A DNA stretch of 64,000 nucleotides from Sporocytophaga sp. (GCA_024707265.1 JANQAB010000008.1:124001-188000), one strand, 5' to 3'. Counted from the first letter of the stretch, positions 40,152-52,739 are shown. Translations and numbers: made by a program. The notes: generated by a model not told the origin, from the letters alone.

Positions 40152-41641
40152 TGATGGAAGGACTATTAAAGGAAAAACTGAGCGAAGCAAAAGAATGGTT
40201 AACGAGAAAAGCCATTATTGAAAAGTTTAATAATATACCAGGATATATTTTCCTGGTATTTATAGCTCTGTCTTTTGCTTTTGTCGTGAGTAAAGGCGGT
40301 ATTTTACCTGGTGCGATATTGTTGTGTCTGATAGTAGGAGTGCCGGTAATTTTTACATGCCTTTTTCGACTTGAAATTGGGGTTTTTATAGTTTTAATAG
40401 TTTCATTTTTTATATTAACAGTACTTAGATTTGTCGATGCTCCCTTAGGTTTAACAATGGATGCATTGATTTTTTTGATGTTTTTCGGACTTTTTATCAA
40501 GCAAACAAGAGAACGCGACTGGAGTTTTGCCCAAAATCCTATCAGTTATGTAATACTAATTTGGATCTTCTATAACCTGATACAAGTACTTAATCCTGGG
40601 GCAGCCTCACGTCTGGCCTGGTTTTATACCATCAGAAGCATGGCTGGTATAATGGTATTATTCTTTATAGCCCTGTATTCATTTAAAACAGTAGATCAGG
40701 TAGGCTTATTCTTTAAGATATGGCTTTTTTTGGCATTTCTTGCCGGAGCTTACGGGATATTTCAAGAGGTGCATGGTTTAATGCAATTTGAGTTGGATTG
40801 GATCATGGCAGACGAATTGAGGTATAATTTATATTATAACTGGGGGCGTTTCAGAAAATTTTCATTCCTCAATGACCCAACTACATTTGGAATCGTAATG
40901 GGATTTTCAGGGCTAGCCTGCTTTGCTTTGTTGGCAGGACCTTTTTCTGATTTTAAGAAGATTTTATTGACAATAGCTGGAAGTACCATGCTTATTTCAA
41001 TGGTCTATTCCGGAACCAGAACAGCCTATGCACTCGTACCGGTAGGTTTTATGTTTTTTACATTGCTGACATTCAAAAGAAATATATTAATAATTTCAGG
41101 AATAGTATTTTTTCTTGGCACTGCGGTAATAGTAAGTCCTATCAAAAGTTTGGGGCCATTGGGGTCTAACAGTCTCACCAGGATACGATCAACCTTTCAA
41201 TTTGAAGAGGATCCGTCTTACAATGTCAGAGCTGTTAACCAAAAGAATATTCAGCCTTATATCCAGACTCATCCTCTTGGTGGAGGATTGGGAAGTGTTG
41301 GAGTTTGGGGGCAACGTTTTTCTCCTAATTCTCCGCTTTCGGAATTTAAACCGGATAGCGGATATATGAGAGTAGCAGTAGAAATGGGATGGATAGGCTT
41401 AATTATAAACCTGTGTGTGTTTTTTACAATTTTAAGGGTGGGGATTAAAAATTATTATAGTGTTAAAGATCCAAAGATAAAAGCATACCTTGGAATGATT
41501 CTAACAGTTGTGTATAGCCTTATCGTTGCAAACTTTCCTCAACAGGCAATAACAATATATCCGACTATTGTTATTTTCTATGTGCTTATTGCCCTTTTGG
41601 TAAAATTAAAAGAATTTGACGGATCATTAAAAGTAGGATAA
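40151..41641 (+). CDS. O-antigen ligase/polymerase-family membrane protein (Wzy-like)
   Basis: A 496-residue protein with 10-12 membrane helices and the Wzy_C/ligase signature. The large periplasmic loop contains YSGTRTAYALVPVGFMFF before it and then HPLGGGLGSVGVWGQRF and DSGYMRVAVEMGWIGLII. The HPLGxGLG stretch and the Gly-Trp-Gly segment are typical of these enzymes. In this operon, with a flippase and a Wzz-like protein, it most likely polymerises repeat units. The start is ATG 40151 or 40154; a TTG three bases earlier is not needed. Confidence 0.88.
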   Translation: MMEGLLKEKLSEAKEWLTRKAIIEKFNNIPGYIFLVFIALSFAFVVSKGGILPGAILLCLIVGVPVIFTCLFRLEIGVFIVLIVSFFILTVLRFVDAPLGLTMDALIFLMFFGLFIKQTRERDWSFAQNPISYVILIWIFYNLIQVLNPGAASRLAWFYTIRSMAGIMVLFFIALYSFKTVDQVGLFFKIWLFLAFLAGAYGIFQEVHGLMQFELDWIMADELRYNLYYNWGRFRKFSFLNDPTTFGIVMGFSGLACFALLAGPFSDFKKILLTIAGSTMLISMVYSGTRTAYALVPVGFMFFTLLTFKRNILIISGIVFFLGTAVIVSPIKSLGPLGSNSLTRIRSTFQFEEDPSYNVRAVNQKNIQPYIQTHPLGGGLGSVGVWGQRFSPNSPLSEFKPDSGYMRVAVEMGWIGLIINLCVFFTILRVGIKNYYSVKDPKIKAYLGMILTVVYSLIVANFPQQAITIYPTIVIFYVLIALLVKLKEFDGSLKVG

Positions 41642-41692
41642 TTTTTAGTTTTTAGGTGAAAATTGTTTAATTTTATAAGATATCATTGAATT

Positions 41693-42397
41693 ATGAAGAG
41701 GATATTTTTCTTGGTTTTGTTTGTAATCTCAAATGTTTCTTTTGGTCAGACGATTAATTATAACAGGGAAGTCTCTGCTCAGGATTCACTATTTGAAGAG
41801 CAGTTAGTTGATATTGCCTGGAAAAATTATCCGGAAAACGAGGAATTCCGGTTGCTTTTGGAAAAGAGCAGAAAAGAGGTATTTCCGGAACAAATGCGGT
41901 TTACCCGGAATCTAAGGCTTACCTATAATTTCAATAATAAAGTAATGGAAGATGGCAGTATGAGCCAAAAACCGATTTTTGGTTTGGGTGTCAGTGTAGC
42001 CATAGGTGATTTACTATTGTTGCCAAACACATCCAAGCAGGCCAAAAAAGATGTTGTAATTGCCGAAACCAGACTGAATACTCAGAGATTACATATTAGG
42101 AATGAAGTCTTGAAAAGATATTATACTTATGTACTTGCCCTCGATCTGCTTAAATTAAGAACAGCAAGTTATGAAGATGCGGCTTTAATGAATAAAATAG
42201 TTAAAGAAAAGTACAAAGGAGGAAAGGCCACATTAAATGAGTTTAACCAATTCGATGAGATTTATAATAAGAAATTGGAAGACTTATTAACTCAAAGAAC
42301 CCAACTGGCAATTGCCAAATCCGCTCTGGAAGAATTATTGGCAATGAAAATAGAAAACATTCCCGGCTACAGGGAAATGCTGGAACAGCATCAGTAA
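41693..42397 (+). CDS. Half-sized TolC-family (outer-membrane efflux-like) protein
   Basis: A 234-residue protein with signal peptide (RIFFLVLFVISNVSFG) and the helical-barrel wording of the TolC family. It shows SVAIGDLLLLPNTSKQAKKD, then VVIAETRLNTQRLHIRNEVL and YKGGKATLNEFNQFDEIY, a single repeat of the usual two-repeat, 400-500 residue protein. It follows the polymerase by about 50 bases. Either it is a shortened family member that acts in the periplasm for polymer export, or it forms the channel with more subunits. No frame break was found that would explain the short length. Confidence 0.75.
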   Translation: MKRIFFLVLFVISNVSFGQTINYNREVSAQDSLFEEQLVDIAWKNYPENEEFRLLLEKSRKEVFPEQMRFTRNLRLTYNFNNKVMEDGSMSQKPIFGLGVSVAIGDLLLLPNTSKQAKKDVVIAETRLNTQRLHIRNEVLKRYYTYVLALDLLKLRTASYEDAALMNKIVKEKYKGGKATLNEFNQFDEIYNKKLEDLLTQRTQLAIAKSALEELLAMKIENIPGYREMLEQHQ

Positions 42398-43082
42398 AAA
42401 GACCTTCATTTTTTGCGAGAGTTATCTTAGTATAAAAAAGTTTCATTTTTCAAAGACGAAACTTCATATTCCTTATATAATACAATATTTCATTTGCCTT
42501 ATTCATATGACGACCTATATTATGTAGTGTAATATTTTTTTGATTTTTTTAAAAAAGTTATTGTGTGGAATATTTCCACAGATTGTAAAAAAAATAGCTT
42601 TATAATTTATCGACGATTTGTAACTTTTGGTCGGAACCATAAGTAGATACTAGATTAATGTTCACTCCTGGTATTTTAGTTTATTTTGTCTGATTTTAAT
42701 GTGTTTTTGACTAACAAAATATTGTATTAGTCTATTTGGCTTGTTTTGAGTTTTTTGTGTTTTTGTGGTTAAGTAGCTGGTAGTTAATTGTTTTTAACTA
42801 ATAATTTGTATGAAAAGTAGAAATATTAGGATAAGAATAATGTTTCGTTCTTAAATAGTTATATTTTCTAAGTTGGATTATTTTTTTTCAAGGATTAGTA
42901 CTATTTGTCTTTTTTTTCGACGAATAATTATAGTTATGTAATTTTTGTAATAAAAAGAGGAAATATTGAAGGTGGGATAGATCTTACTTTTGTCTTATCG
43001 GGACATATTATAATTTTTAGATTCAATCATTTTAAAATTCTAGTTTGAAAAAACAATTTTCACTAAACGTTTACAAAACTTT
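42398..43082. other. Long AT-rich intergenic region before the giant secreted protein
   Basis: About 685 bases, no open frame or RNA gene recognised. AAGTTTC (42438-42444) and GAAACTT (42458-42464) form a weak hairpin that may end the exopolysaccharide operon. The heptamer TCGACGA occurs at 42610-42616 and 42917-42923. A long leader or regulator-binding region for the downstream gene is possible. Confidence 0.4.
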
Positions 43083-46000
43083 ATGAAAAAATTTTTATTC
43101 TTCCTCTGTTTCTTGGGGATAGGTATTATCCATTCCAAAGCGCAATACAGCAGTATTTCCTGGAATTGGAATACAGATGCGTTTGACGCACTCTCTTTTA
43201 GGGGGTCAGCTGCGGTAGAAAACTATACAATGCCGTATAGATTATTGAAGCCTCTAACTTTTAATCCTGTAGATCAGACAACACGTTATCCAATGGTGAT
43301 AATGTTACATGGGAAAGGCGAGGGGATGGGCACTGATTGTAGCACAGAGAGAGGAATAAACATTTGCCAACTTGGCTGGGGTGGAAAAATGGAGCTGGAT
43401 TCCTTAGGGAAGTATCCGGCTTTTTATGTTCACCCACAAACGTTTGGAGGAGGTTGGTCTTCTTCTGATGGTAGTGGTAATTATACTGTGAACCCTGAAA
43501 GACCAATGGCTGTTTTGGTAGAGCTTTTAGATTACTTATTTAGAACATATCCTGTAGATATAAATAGAGTTTACATCCACGGCTTATCAGGTGGTGGACA
43601 AGGAGTGTGGGAAATGTTATTTAGATACCCAGGCTTGTTTGCCGCAACATCGCCACACAGTGCTACAGGAAATCTATATTTAGCTCAGAATATCATTTAT
43701 AATCCGATCTGGACTGTTCAAGGTCAGACCGATACAAATCCACGTCCTGAGAATTCAATTAAAATGATGGATTCTTTAAGAAAATATGGAGCTACCCCGA
43801 TTCTTACTTATAATGCTAGCACAAATAAACAGGTTTGGCCAGTAGTTAATAATGTCGCAGGTAATCCTATTTACACTTATGTACCTAATGTAGGGCACGA
43901 TGCGTGGACAACTTTATATAACAGCCCGGTTTGGTTAAAGTGGATGTTTTCACAAAACAAACTTAAAATTAAAGTTTGGAACAATGGTGATTTGGGTATT
44001 TGCCAAAATTCAAATGATAGCAGATTGTTAGGTATTTCTCCAGGATATGAGGAATATGAATGGAGAAAGGATGGAATTGTAATTGCCAGTTCTAATTCTC
44101 ATACATATGCAGCTACAGAACCAGGTGCATATAGTGTAAGATTTAAAAAGAAGCAATATTACTTCAGTGGGGCAAGTGTATGGACAGACTGGTCAGAGCC
44201 AGTTAATATTATTTATAAGGCACCTACTTCGCCTGTAACTATAACTCAACTTAGCAGTACAGCTCTTCCTTCATTAGATGGTAAAACATCAGTTACTTTA
44301 GGGGCTCCTGCAGGTTATTCTTATTTATGGTCAACAGGAGCTACTACGCAAAATATTACCACTTCTACTGCTGGTTCTTATACTGTTAGAGTTACAGCTC
44401 CAAATGGTTGCCAAAGTCTTCCTTCTGCGCCTGTAATAGTTACAGTTGGAAATCAACCTAATACCCCTGCAGCTCCTGAAAACCTTACTGCTGTTGGAAT
44501 TTCCACTAAAAAGATTAAACTTTTCTGGGAAGATAAATCAAATAATGAGACTGGATTTGAAATCTATCATTCAATAGCACCAGGTGGGCCATATATATTC
44601 AGAAAAGTAGTAGCTGCAAATACTGTTACTTATGAAGATGATCAACTCATTCAGAATAAAACATACTACTATAAAATTAGAGCGATAAATGATAAAGGAG
44701 GTTCTTCATATTCTGTAGAGAAATATGCAAAAACTATTTCTGATAATATAATTCCGACGACTCCTCTGAATTTAGCAATTACTGCCAAAACCAGTACAAG
44801 CGTAAGTTTATCCTGGACAGGAAGTACTGATAACTATGGATTAAGTAAATATCTTATTTATGCAAATAATACTGTAATAGCAGAAGCGAATGCTTCTCCT
44901 TTCACAATAACTAACCTTAACAGGGATACTTATTATGCTATTACGGTAAGGGCACTTGATAATGCTGGATTATTATCAAATCCTTCCAATCAGGTTTCCT
45001 TTTCTACGAACATGCCTGGATTAGATTATTCTTATTATGAAGGTACCTGGAGTATGCTTCCTGATTTTAGTACGCTAACGCCGGTAAAAACAGGTTCTGT
45101 ATCCACTTTCTCTTTATCTCCAAGAATAAAATCTGATAATTTTGGATTTAGATATACAGGCTATATCAATATAACTACTGCTGGTAATTATACTTTTTAT
45201 ACTAATTCTGATGACGGTAGTAAACTTTATATTAATAATAATCTGGTTGTTAATAATGACGGTGCCCACGCTGCACAAGAAAGATCAGGTACTGTCTATT
45301 TGCCAGTTGGTAAACATGCTATAAAAGTAGATTTCTTTGAAGCTGCTGGTGGTGAACAATGTGATGTTAGTTATTCAGGTCCTGGTGTATCAAAAATGAT
45401 CATTCCGGGTTCTGTCCTGTTTACAGGAACAGGTGCTACTTCTTCTACACCTCCGGCTGCTATCAGCTCTTTATCTGCAGCAGCAGTGAGTTCTTCTAAG
45501 ATTAAAGTTACATGGACCAACTCAGCTCCAAATGTAAATTTTGAATTGTACAGAACTAACTCAGGAGGAACAACCAATACACTTATTTATACAGGAAATG
45601 CATTAACCTATACTGATTTTGGACTAAATGCATCTACTAGATATTATTATAAGGTAAAATCAATTACACCTACTGGTGAAACAGCTTATCCTACAATTGT
45701 AAATGCAAATACAACTGCAAAACCTGCTGCTCCTAATGCTCCAGGCTCTCTTGCAGCTGAGGTATTGTCTTATTCTCAGGTTAGATTGACCTGGACAGAT
45801 TCTAATAATGAAGATTATTTTGTTATCGAGAGATCTGAGTTTAATTCTAATAACTTCACAGCAATTGATAGTGTATCTGCAAATACCTTAACATATACCA
45901 ATACAGATGTATATTCTAATACTTCTTTCTATTACCGTGTCAGAGCTGCAAATGATGGAGGCTATTCGGGATATACTTCGGTTGTTAATGCGTTAACATT

Positions 46001-49000
46001 AAGAAACATACCTCAGGTTCCAACTAACTTATCATCTGATGTTAAATCGGCTTTGAAAATTAATCTTTCATGGACTGATAATGCAACGAATGAGGATGGC
46101 TTTTTACTTGAGAGAAGTTCAGATATAAATTCAGGATATGTTGTACTTGCTACTTTACCTGCCAATACAACTACATTTACTGACGGGGGAGTTGAAGGAG
46201 CGACTTATTACTACAGATGGAAAGCATTTAATGCACATGATGGTATCTCAGAATATTCAGCTGTTCTTACTGTAAATGTGCCTCAGGCACCATATGCTCC
46301 AAATGCTGGAAGCTGGAGAATAGCAGCTGTTGAAGCTGCTGATAATGGCGGTGATGTTAACTTCGTTAGTGCACTTAAAAATAAACAGGATTACCTAACA
46401 AGCCTTAACGTTGCCTCAGGAGCTACCAGAACTATTTCTGTTAAACTACCTGCCTTGGCAAATGATGGTATGTTTGTATTTACCATTGAAAATAACATTG
46501 AGTCGGTTCCTGTAACAGCCTTCACTTCAGACAATTCTACGAATGGCGTTGATGGAACATGGAATGCAGTTGCAAGTCCTTATATATCTGCGTATGAGAA
46601 TGACCTTCAAAAGTTTGATATTCCTCAGGCTTATAGCGGAAAGTGGATCAGACTGTCTTTCCAAAACAATTTCAGCGGAAATATTAAATTGAAAGAATTT
46701 GGTCTTTATCAATTCTCTCAAACTGGAAGAGATAATTATTTCCTGATCTGCGGTGCATCTATCGAAGAAGCGTGGGGTAGCCAAAATGAAATTAAACAGG
46801 AAATAGAAGCAGCATTTCCAGGTCAGGGATATGAGCCTGTGATATTCAATATATCAGTAAGTGGTCAGAATGTAGGAGGATTAGCATCTACTATCGATGC
46901 AATTCTTGCAAGACACCCACATGCTTCATATGTTTTTGTACATCAGGGTGGAAATAACGTCACACCTAAGAGACCATTCCAATATTCAGATTTTTATAGT
47001 ACTTACACAAAGAACCAATTTGTAGGTCAGTTCAATAAAATTGCAGAGTCTATTATAAATGCAGGTAAACTTCCGTTCTTCTCAAGAATTTCTTACCGTG
47101 ATTATAAGACTGAACCTAAAGTTAATGGTGGTTTGAACCAGGAAGTAGGTTCACTAACTTTTAATATATTAATGGATGATTTAATCAAGAAGTACGCTCC
47201 TGAAACTTACGATTTTGCTGAGAAAAAAGGGTAGAATAGATATGTATGAGCTTACTCTTAATAATCAGGGCTTGCTTACTCCTTATGATGGAATTCACCC
47301 ATTAGCTAGTCAGACTGATAAATATATTAAGTTCTTTGTAAATACAGCTGTTAAATATATTTATAAAGGAGTTTGGAGTACCCCGGTACCATATACTGAG
47401 TTTATTCCGAACCTTCAAGCTAAATCAACTGCCGCTGTTGAAGCTGCTGAATACAGCTATAAAGGTTTAGACTGGTACAGTGCCAGAGTATTAACAGAAC
47501 AGATTGGTAATTCTTCTGTAAGAGTGCCATTGCTTCAGAGACTGGAGGCTATTGACACCAACTATGTACCTGCTGTACCTGTAGTTGTTAATGACGTGGT
47601 AGCCTCAGCTGTTGCATATAATAAGGTTAATCTGAACTGGAGTGACCTGTCCAATAATGAGTTAGGGTATGAAGTTTATAGATCTGCTGCTCCTGAAGGC
47701 GCATATTCAAGGATTTTCATTTCAGATAAAAATGTTACATCTTACACTGATTCTACTTTAAATCAGACTACCACTTATTATTATAAGTTAAAAGGGTATA
47801 ATAAAGGCGGGGCCTCTGAATTTTCAAATTTAGCTTCAGCAACAACACCGGTAAAACCTTTTATAAATACACCTCCTACCTTTACTGCCATTGTAAACCC
47901 TACAGTAAAGGAAGCAAATACTTTGGTTATTCCGATTCAGACAAATGATGTTGATCCGGATCAAATTACTCTTAAAGGGTATGGAATTCCTGCGTTTGCA
48001 ACGTTTGTTGATGATTTTAACGGTAGTGGAAGAATCATTGTAAATCCGGGATTAACTGATGCCGGAACTTATAATGTCTCTCTGACTTCTAATGATGGTC
48101 AGGGTGGAAAAGATAGCATATCTTTCGTTCTGACTGTTCTCAATAATGTTATAGAGACTACTGTTTACAAAGTACATACTGGAGGTCCTGCTATAAGTAC
48201 GCCTCCTTTTGACTGGGCTGTAGATACCAAAGAAAATCCATCTCCTTATTTGGATCCGGCATCACAGAATTTAACTCAGACATATACTTTTAATGCAGTT
48301 AACAACACTGATGCTCCAAATGCTGTCTATTCAATGTATAGATATGTTCAGAATAACGTTCCGCTTCAATATAATTTCCCTGTTTCCAGTGGATATTATA
48401 AAGTGAAGTTATACTTCTGGGCGAGAGTTACAGGGGTTGGACAAAGAGTGATGAACGTTAGGCTTGAAGGTACTCAGATGTTAACAAACTTTGACGTGTA
48501 TGCTGAAGGGGGAAATAATCCAATTATGAAAACTCTTTACGTAAATGTTACAGATGGTATTTTAGATCTTGACATTGTAAGAGTTACTGGTAACTCAGTA
48601 ATTAGTGGGGTAGAAATAGTTAAGGTTGAAGAACCTGCTCCCAATCATAATCCTGTCATAGATCCTATTGCTGATTTGATCCTGAATATTCCTAATAGTG
48701 CCAGTGTATCAATCAATTCAAGCGATGCAGACGGAGATATAGCTTCGCTATCAGTTTCCGGACTACCTTCTTTTGCTACATTTACCAATAATGAAGATGG
48801 CACAGGAAATATAATATTTAATCCTTCAGTGGAAAACATAGGGAAATATGTTATAGTAGTTACTGCTAATGATAATAAGAATGGAATTGCTACTAAAGCA
48901 TTTACTGTAAATGTCACTACAGATGTTCCGGAGAATCATGTTCCTGTAATAACAACTGTAGAACCACAGGAGGTTACGATTCCTAATGTTCTGACATTTG

Positions 49001-52000
49001 GTGTTTCTGCAACAGATCAGGATTCTGATCCTCTTACCCTATCAGTAAACGGATTGCCATCTTTTGCTACATTTACTGATAACGGAAATGGAACAGGAAA
49101 TGTGGTTGTTACCCCTGGTATAAATGACGCTGGTGTTTATACATTGACTATAACTGCAACGGATAATAATAATGGTTCAAGCAGTCAGGAGATTACAATT
49201 ACAGTTAATCCTGCACCAAATCTGAATCCTGTTATAGCTTCAATAGCACCTCAGACGGTTACCATACCGAATACTCTAATTTTAGGTCTTTCTGCAACGG
49301 ATGCTGATGGAGATGCAATTGCCTTGTCAGTAAACGACCTTCCATCATTTGCTACTTTTACAGATAATTTAAATGGAACAGGATCACTTGTCCTAAATCC
49401 AGGAGCGGGCCATGAAGGTGCTTATGAAGTTACTTTAACCGCAACGGACAGCAAAGGTGGCGCAGCTACTCATTTAATTTCGATAACAGTAAATGCAGCT
49501 GCTGTGAACCATAATCCAGTAATTGCTTCTGTTGAGCCTCAAACTGTGACTATCCCAAATAGTCTTACTATTGGAGTATCTGCAACAGATGCAGATGGTG
49601 ATGCAATAACACTTTCAGTTACTAATCTACCTTCATTTGCAGTGTTTACAGATAGTACCAATGGAAACGGATCAATTGTAGTAAATCCAGAAGCAGGCAA
49701 CGAAGGTAATTATGAGGTGTCTTTAACCGCAACAGATATTAACGGTGGCATAGCAACTCAGGTAATTTCGATAGCAGTAAATGCAGTTGTGATCAACCAC
49801 AATCCGGTAATTGCTTTAGTGGAGCCTCAGACAGTTACAATTCCTAATAGCCTTACAATAGGATTATCTGCAACAGATGCAGATGGCGATGCCATAACGC
49901 TTTCTGTTACTGATCTTCCTTCATTTGCAGTATTTACAGATAGTGCTAATGGAAACGGAAGTATAATCGTAAATCCGGTTGTGAGCACAGAAGGACTATA
50001 TTCAGTGATTGTTACTGCTACAGATAGCAAAGGAGGAATAGCTTCCCAAACAATTACAATTACCATAAATGCCCCAAGTGTTCCGGTAAATCATGACCCA
50101 GTATTAACATCAGTTCCTGCTCAGACAGTAACAGCTCCAAATACACTTTCTGTTGATATTTCATCTTCAGATCAGGATGGTGATGTCATTATATTGACTG
50201 CAACTGACCTACCTTCATTTGCAGTATTTACTGATCATGGCAATGGAACAGGAAACCTTGTATTTAATCCGTTAGCTTCAAATGCAGGAAATTACAATGT
50301 TACTATTACCGCTACTGATTCTAAAGGAGCATCGTCTAATATAGTTGTAGCGCTTACTGTACAGGCACCTGTTCTCTCTGACGTTGTTGTTTACAGAGTT
50401 AATGCGGGAGGTACGGTAATTACGGATGCAGTTCTTGACTGGGCTGTAGATACTAAGAACGTACCAAGTTCATATCTTGATTTAGTTGAGAATCCAACAA
50501 ACCTTGTTTCTGGTTCTGCAACTTATTCAGGAGTAAATACAACTGGTGCGCCGAATAATATATTCGGATACTACAGATATAGCACATCTTTACCATTGCA
50601 GTACAACTTCCCTGTAACAAATGGAACATATGAAGTGACACTTTATTTTATTCCTAAAGTAGCTGCAGCAGGAAACAGAGTTGCAAGAGTTATGTTGGAA
50701 GGTGTTGCTGCCGGACCTAACATAGATTACTTTGCAGAAGCTGGTGGTGATCTGCCATTCAAAAAGACCTATCAGGTAAACGTCACTGACGGTGTGCTGG
50801 ATTTTGATCTGGTAAGAGTAAGCAATAACCCGACACTTTCTGGTATTGAAGTGGTATCAGTAGTGGGAGGAGGAACTCCGGTTAATCATAATCCTGTAAT
50901 TGCATCGATTGGTGCGCAATCTGTTACAGTTCCTGCCAGCCTGAATGTAAACGTTTCAGCAACGGATCAGGATGGAGACGCAATTACTTTATCTGTAAGC
51001 GGTTTACCTTTATTTGCCAACTTTACAGATAATCTTAACGGAACAGGAACTATTGTAGCAAATCCTGGAACAAGTCATGCCGGAACTTACAATTTGGTTT
51101 TAACAGCAACAGATAGTCATGGCGGAACAGCAACTCAGAATTTTTCAATAGTTGTAAATGTTCCGGTGAATCATAGTCCGGTATTGGCAGCATTAGCTCC
51201 TCAGACTGTTACTATTCCGAACAGCCTTACTATAGGAGTATCTGCAACAGATGAAGACGGTGATTTAATTACCTTATCTGTTAGTAACTTACCTTCGTTT
51301 GCTGTATTTACCGATAATGCCAATGGAACAGGAAGTATTCTGGTTAATCCTTCTTCAAACACAGAAGGCTTGTATCAGGTAACTGTTACTGCAACTGACA
51401 TACACGGAGCTTCAGCATCTCAGGTAATCACAATTATTGTTAATGCTGCCGGCGCACCTGTAAATCATAGTCCAGTGATTGCATCAATTGCAGCTCAATC
51501 CGTAGTAGCACCAAATACCCTTGTTATTCCTGTTTCGGCAGTGGATCAGGATGGAGATGTTATTATGCTTTCTGTTAGTAATTTACCTTCATTTGCAACA
51601 TTTACAGACAGTCTCAATGGCAAAGGGGGAATTGTAGTAGCACCTTCCGTTTCCAATGCAGGAACTTACGATCTGACAATTGTTGCCACAGATTCTAAAG
51701 GAGCTTCTTCAAATCTGATAGTATCATTAACTGTGAGCACACCAGTTGTTGCAGATCAGATAATTTACAGAGTTAATGCTGGTGGTTCTGCTATCGCTGA
51801 TCCAGTTTCCAACTGGTCTGTTGATACCAAAAATTCACCAAGCCCTTACCTTGATTTGGTAACCAATACTACTAACCTCATTTCTGGATCTGCTACTTAT
51901 TCAGGAATTAATAACACAGATGCACCTAATAATCTATTTGGGTACTACAGATACAGTACAACTTTGCCGCTTGAATATAATTTCCCTGTTGCCAATGGTA

Positions 52001-52545
52001 ATTATAAAGTGAAGATATATTTCAAACCAAATGTGGCTAATCTGAAAAACAGAGTGGCAAGTATTGCATTGGAAGATGTAGTAGTTGCTCCGAATATGGA
52101 TTATTATGGAGAAGGTGGAGGAGATTTTCCATTCCAGAAAACGTTTGTAGTTCAGGTAAATGATGGAGTTCTTAATTTTGATTTGATCAGAGTTACGAAC
52201 AACCCTTCGATTTATGGAATTGAAATCTCAACTACAAATGAAAATCCTCCGGTTAGATTTGCTCAATTTGCATCTTCATCTGTATTAAGCAATAACCTAA
52301 ACGTAAGTCTTTCTCCAAACCCTGCATCAGATGTTCTGAATGTAGAGTTCATTGAAGAAATCGATCAGCAAGTTAAGATCTCGTTGATTGACGAGATGGG
52401 TAAAGTTGCTTTAGAAATTCCTGCAGAGACATATTCAATGGGAGCAGTTAGATTAGATCTTTCGAACTTGACACCTGGAATGTACCTATTGAATGTAACA
52501 ACTGAAGATGGAAAAAATAAAGTACTGAAGGTTATTAAAAGATAG
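43083..52545 (+). CDS. Giant T9SS-secreted protein with alpha/beta hydrolase, PA14, SGNH hydrolase, FN3, Ig-like and malectin domains; one frameshift
   Basis: About 3150 residues after repair. Removing one G from the AAAAAAGGG stretch at 47223-47231 joins DFAEKKG to RIDMYELTLNNQGLL; the second open frame has only a TTG and no gap. A signal peptide is followed by an alpha/beta hydrolase (HGKGEGMG, nucleophile Ser169 in GLSGGGQG, His272 in GHDAW). Next come an Ig-like and FN3 modules, a PA14 domain (about 645-780), further FN3, then an SGNH hydrolase: Ser1226 in CGASIEE, GGNN near 1290, and DGIHP at nt 47287-47301. Ten Ig/cadherin-like repeats with three malectin-like domains follow, then a type A T9SS tail (LSPNPASDVLNVEF to KVIKR). 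It is probably a two-activity esterase for decorated polysaccharide, held at or released from the cell surface. Confidence 0.85.
47860..51753 (+). repeat. Ten Ig/cadherin-like tandem protein repeats of about 288 bp
   Basis: Ten units of about 96 residues. The core wording is NHNPVIASxxPQTVTIPN, SATDxDGDxITLSV, LPSFAxFTDNxNGTG and a closing TATDxxGG. Units start near 47860, 48642, 48933, 49221, 49509, 49797, 50091, 50884, 51169 and 51463; the middle ones are spaced by exactly 288 bases. Malectin-like domains interrupt the series at about 48150, 50385 and 51754. The Asp-rich loops suggest calcium binding. Repeats this alike can recombine and misassemble. Confidence 0.85.
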
Positions 52546-52569
52546 ATTTAGAATATAATCTGATAATAT

Positions 52570-52602
52570 AAAGCCCGGAGGTTTATACTTCCGGGCTTTT
52601 TG
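52570..52602 (+). terminator. Intrinsic terminator after the giant gene
   Basis: AAAGCCCGGA (52570-52579) and TCCGGGCTTT (52590-52599) form a 10-bp stem with a 10-base loop, followed by TTG and T-rich sequence. It lies 25 bases past the stop. Confidence 0.88.
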
Positions 52603-52702
52603 TTTAATTGTAGATTAATTCAAATTAAGATAATAGATTAATACTTTACCAGTCCTTTGGCAATGTCCTTAAAGAAGATTTTACAAGGGAGGAGAATATA
52701 AA

Positions 52703-52726
52703 AAAGCCTGAATTGGATCAGGCTTT
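52703..52726 (-). terminator. Intrinsic terminator of the minus-strand adhesin operon
   Basis: AAAGCCTGA (52703-52711) and TCAGGCTTT (52718-52726) form a 9-bp stem with loop ATTGGA. On the minus strand the hairpin is followed by TTTATATTC. It sits 14 bases beyond the GT2 stop, closing the four-gene operon. Confidence 0.8.
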
Positions 52727-52739
52727 CTATAATTTTGAA

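Noticed and set aside
42398..43082. Possible tRNA or small RNA gene in the long spacers (also 31743-32323 and 60891-61763)
   Set aside because: No cloverleaf, CCA end or GC-rich island was seen; the sequence is uniformly AT rich.
47215..47240. A separate gene starting at TTG 47215
   Set aside because: It overlaps the preceding frame, has no proper start, and the SGNH hydrolase domain runs across the junction, so one frameshifted gene is simpler.
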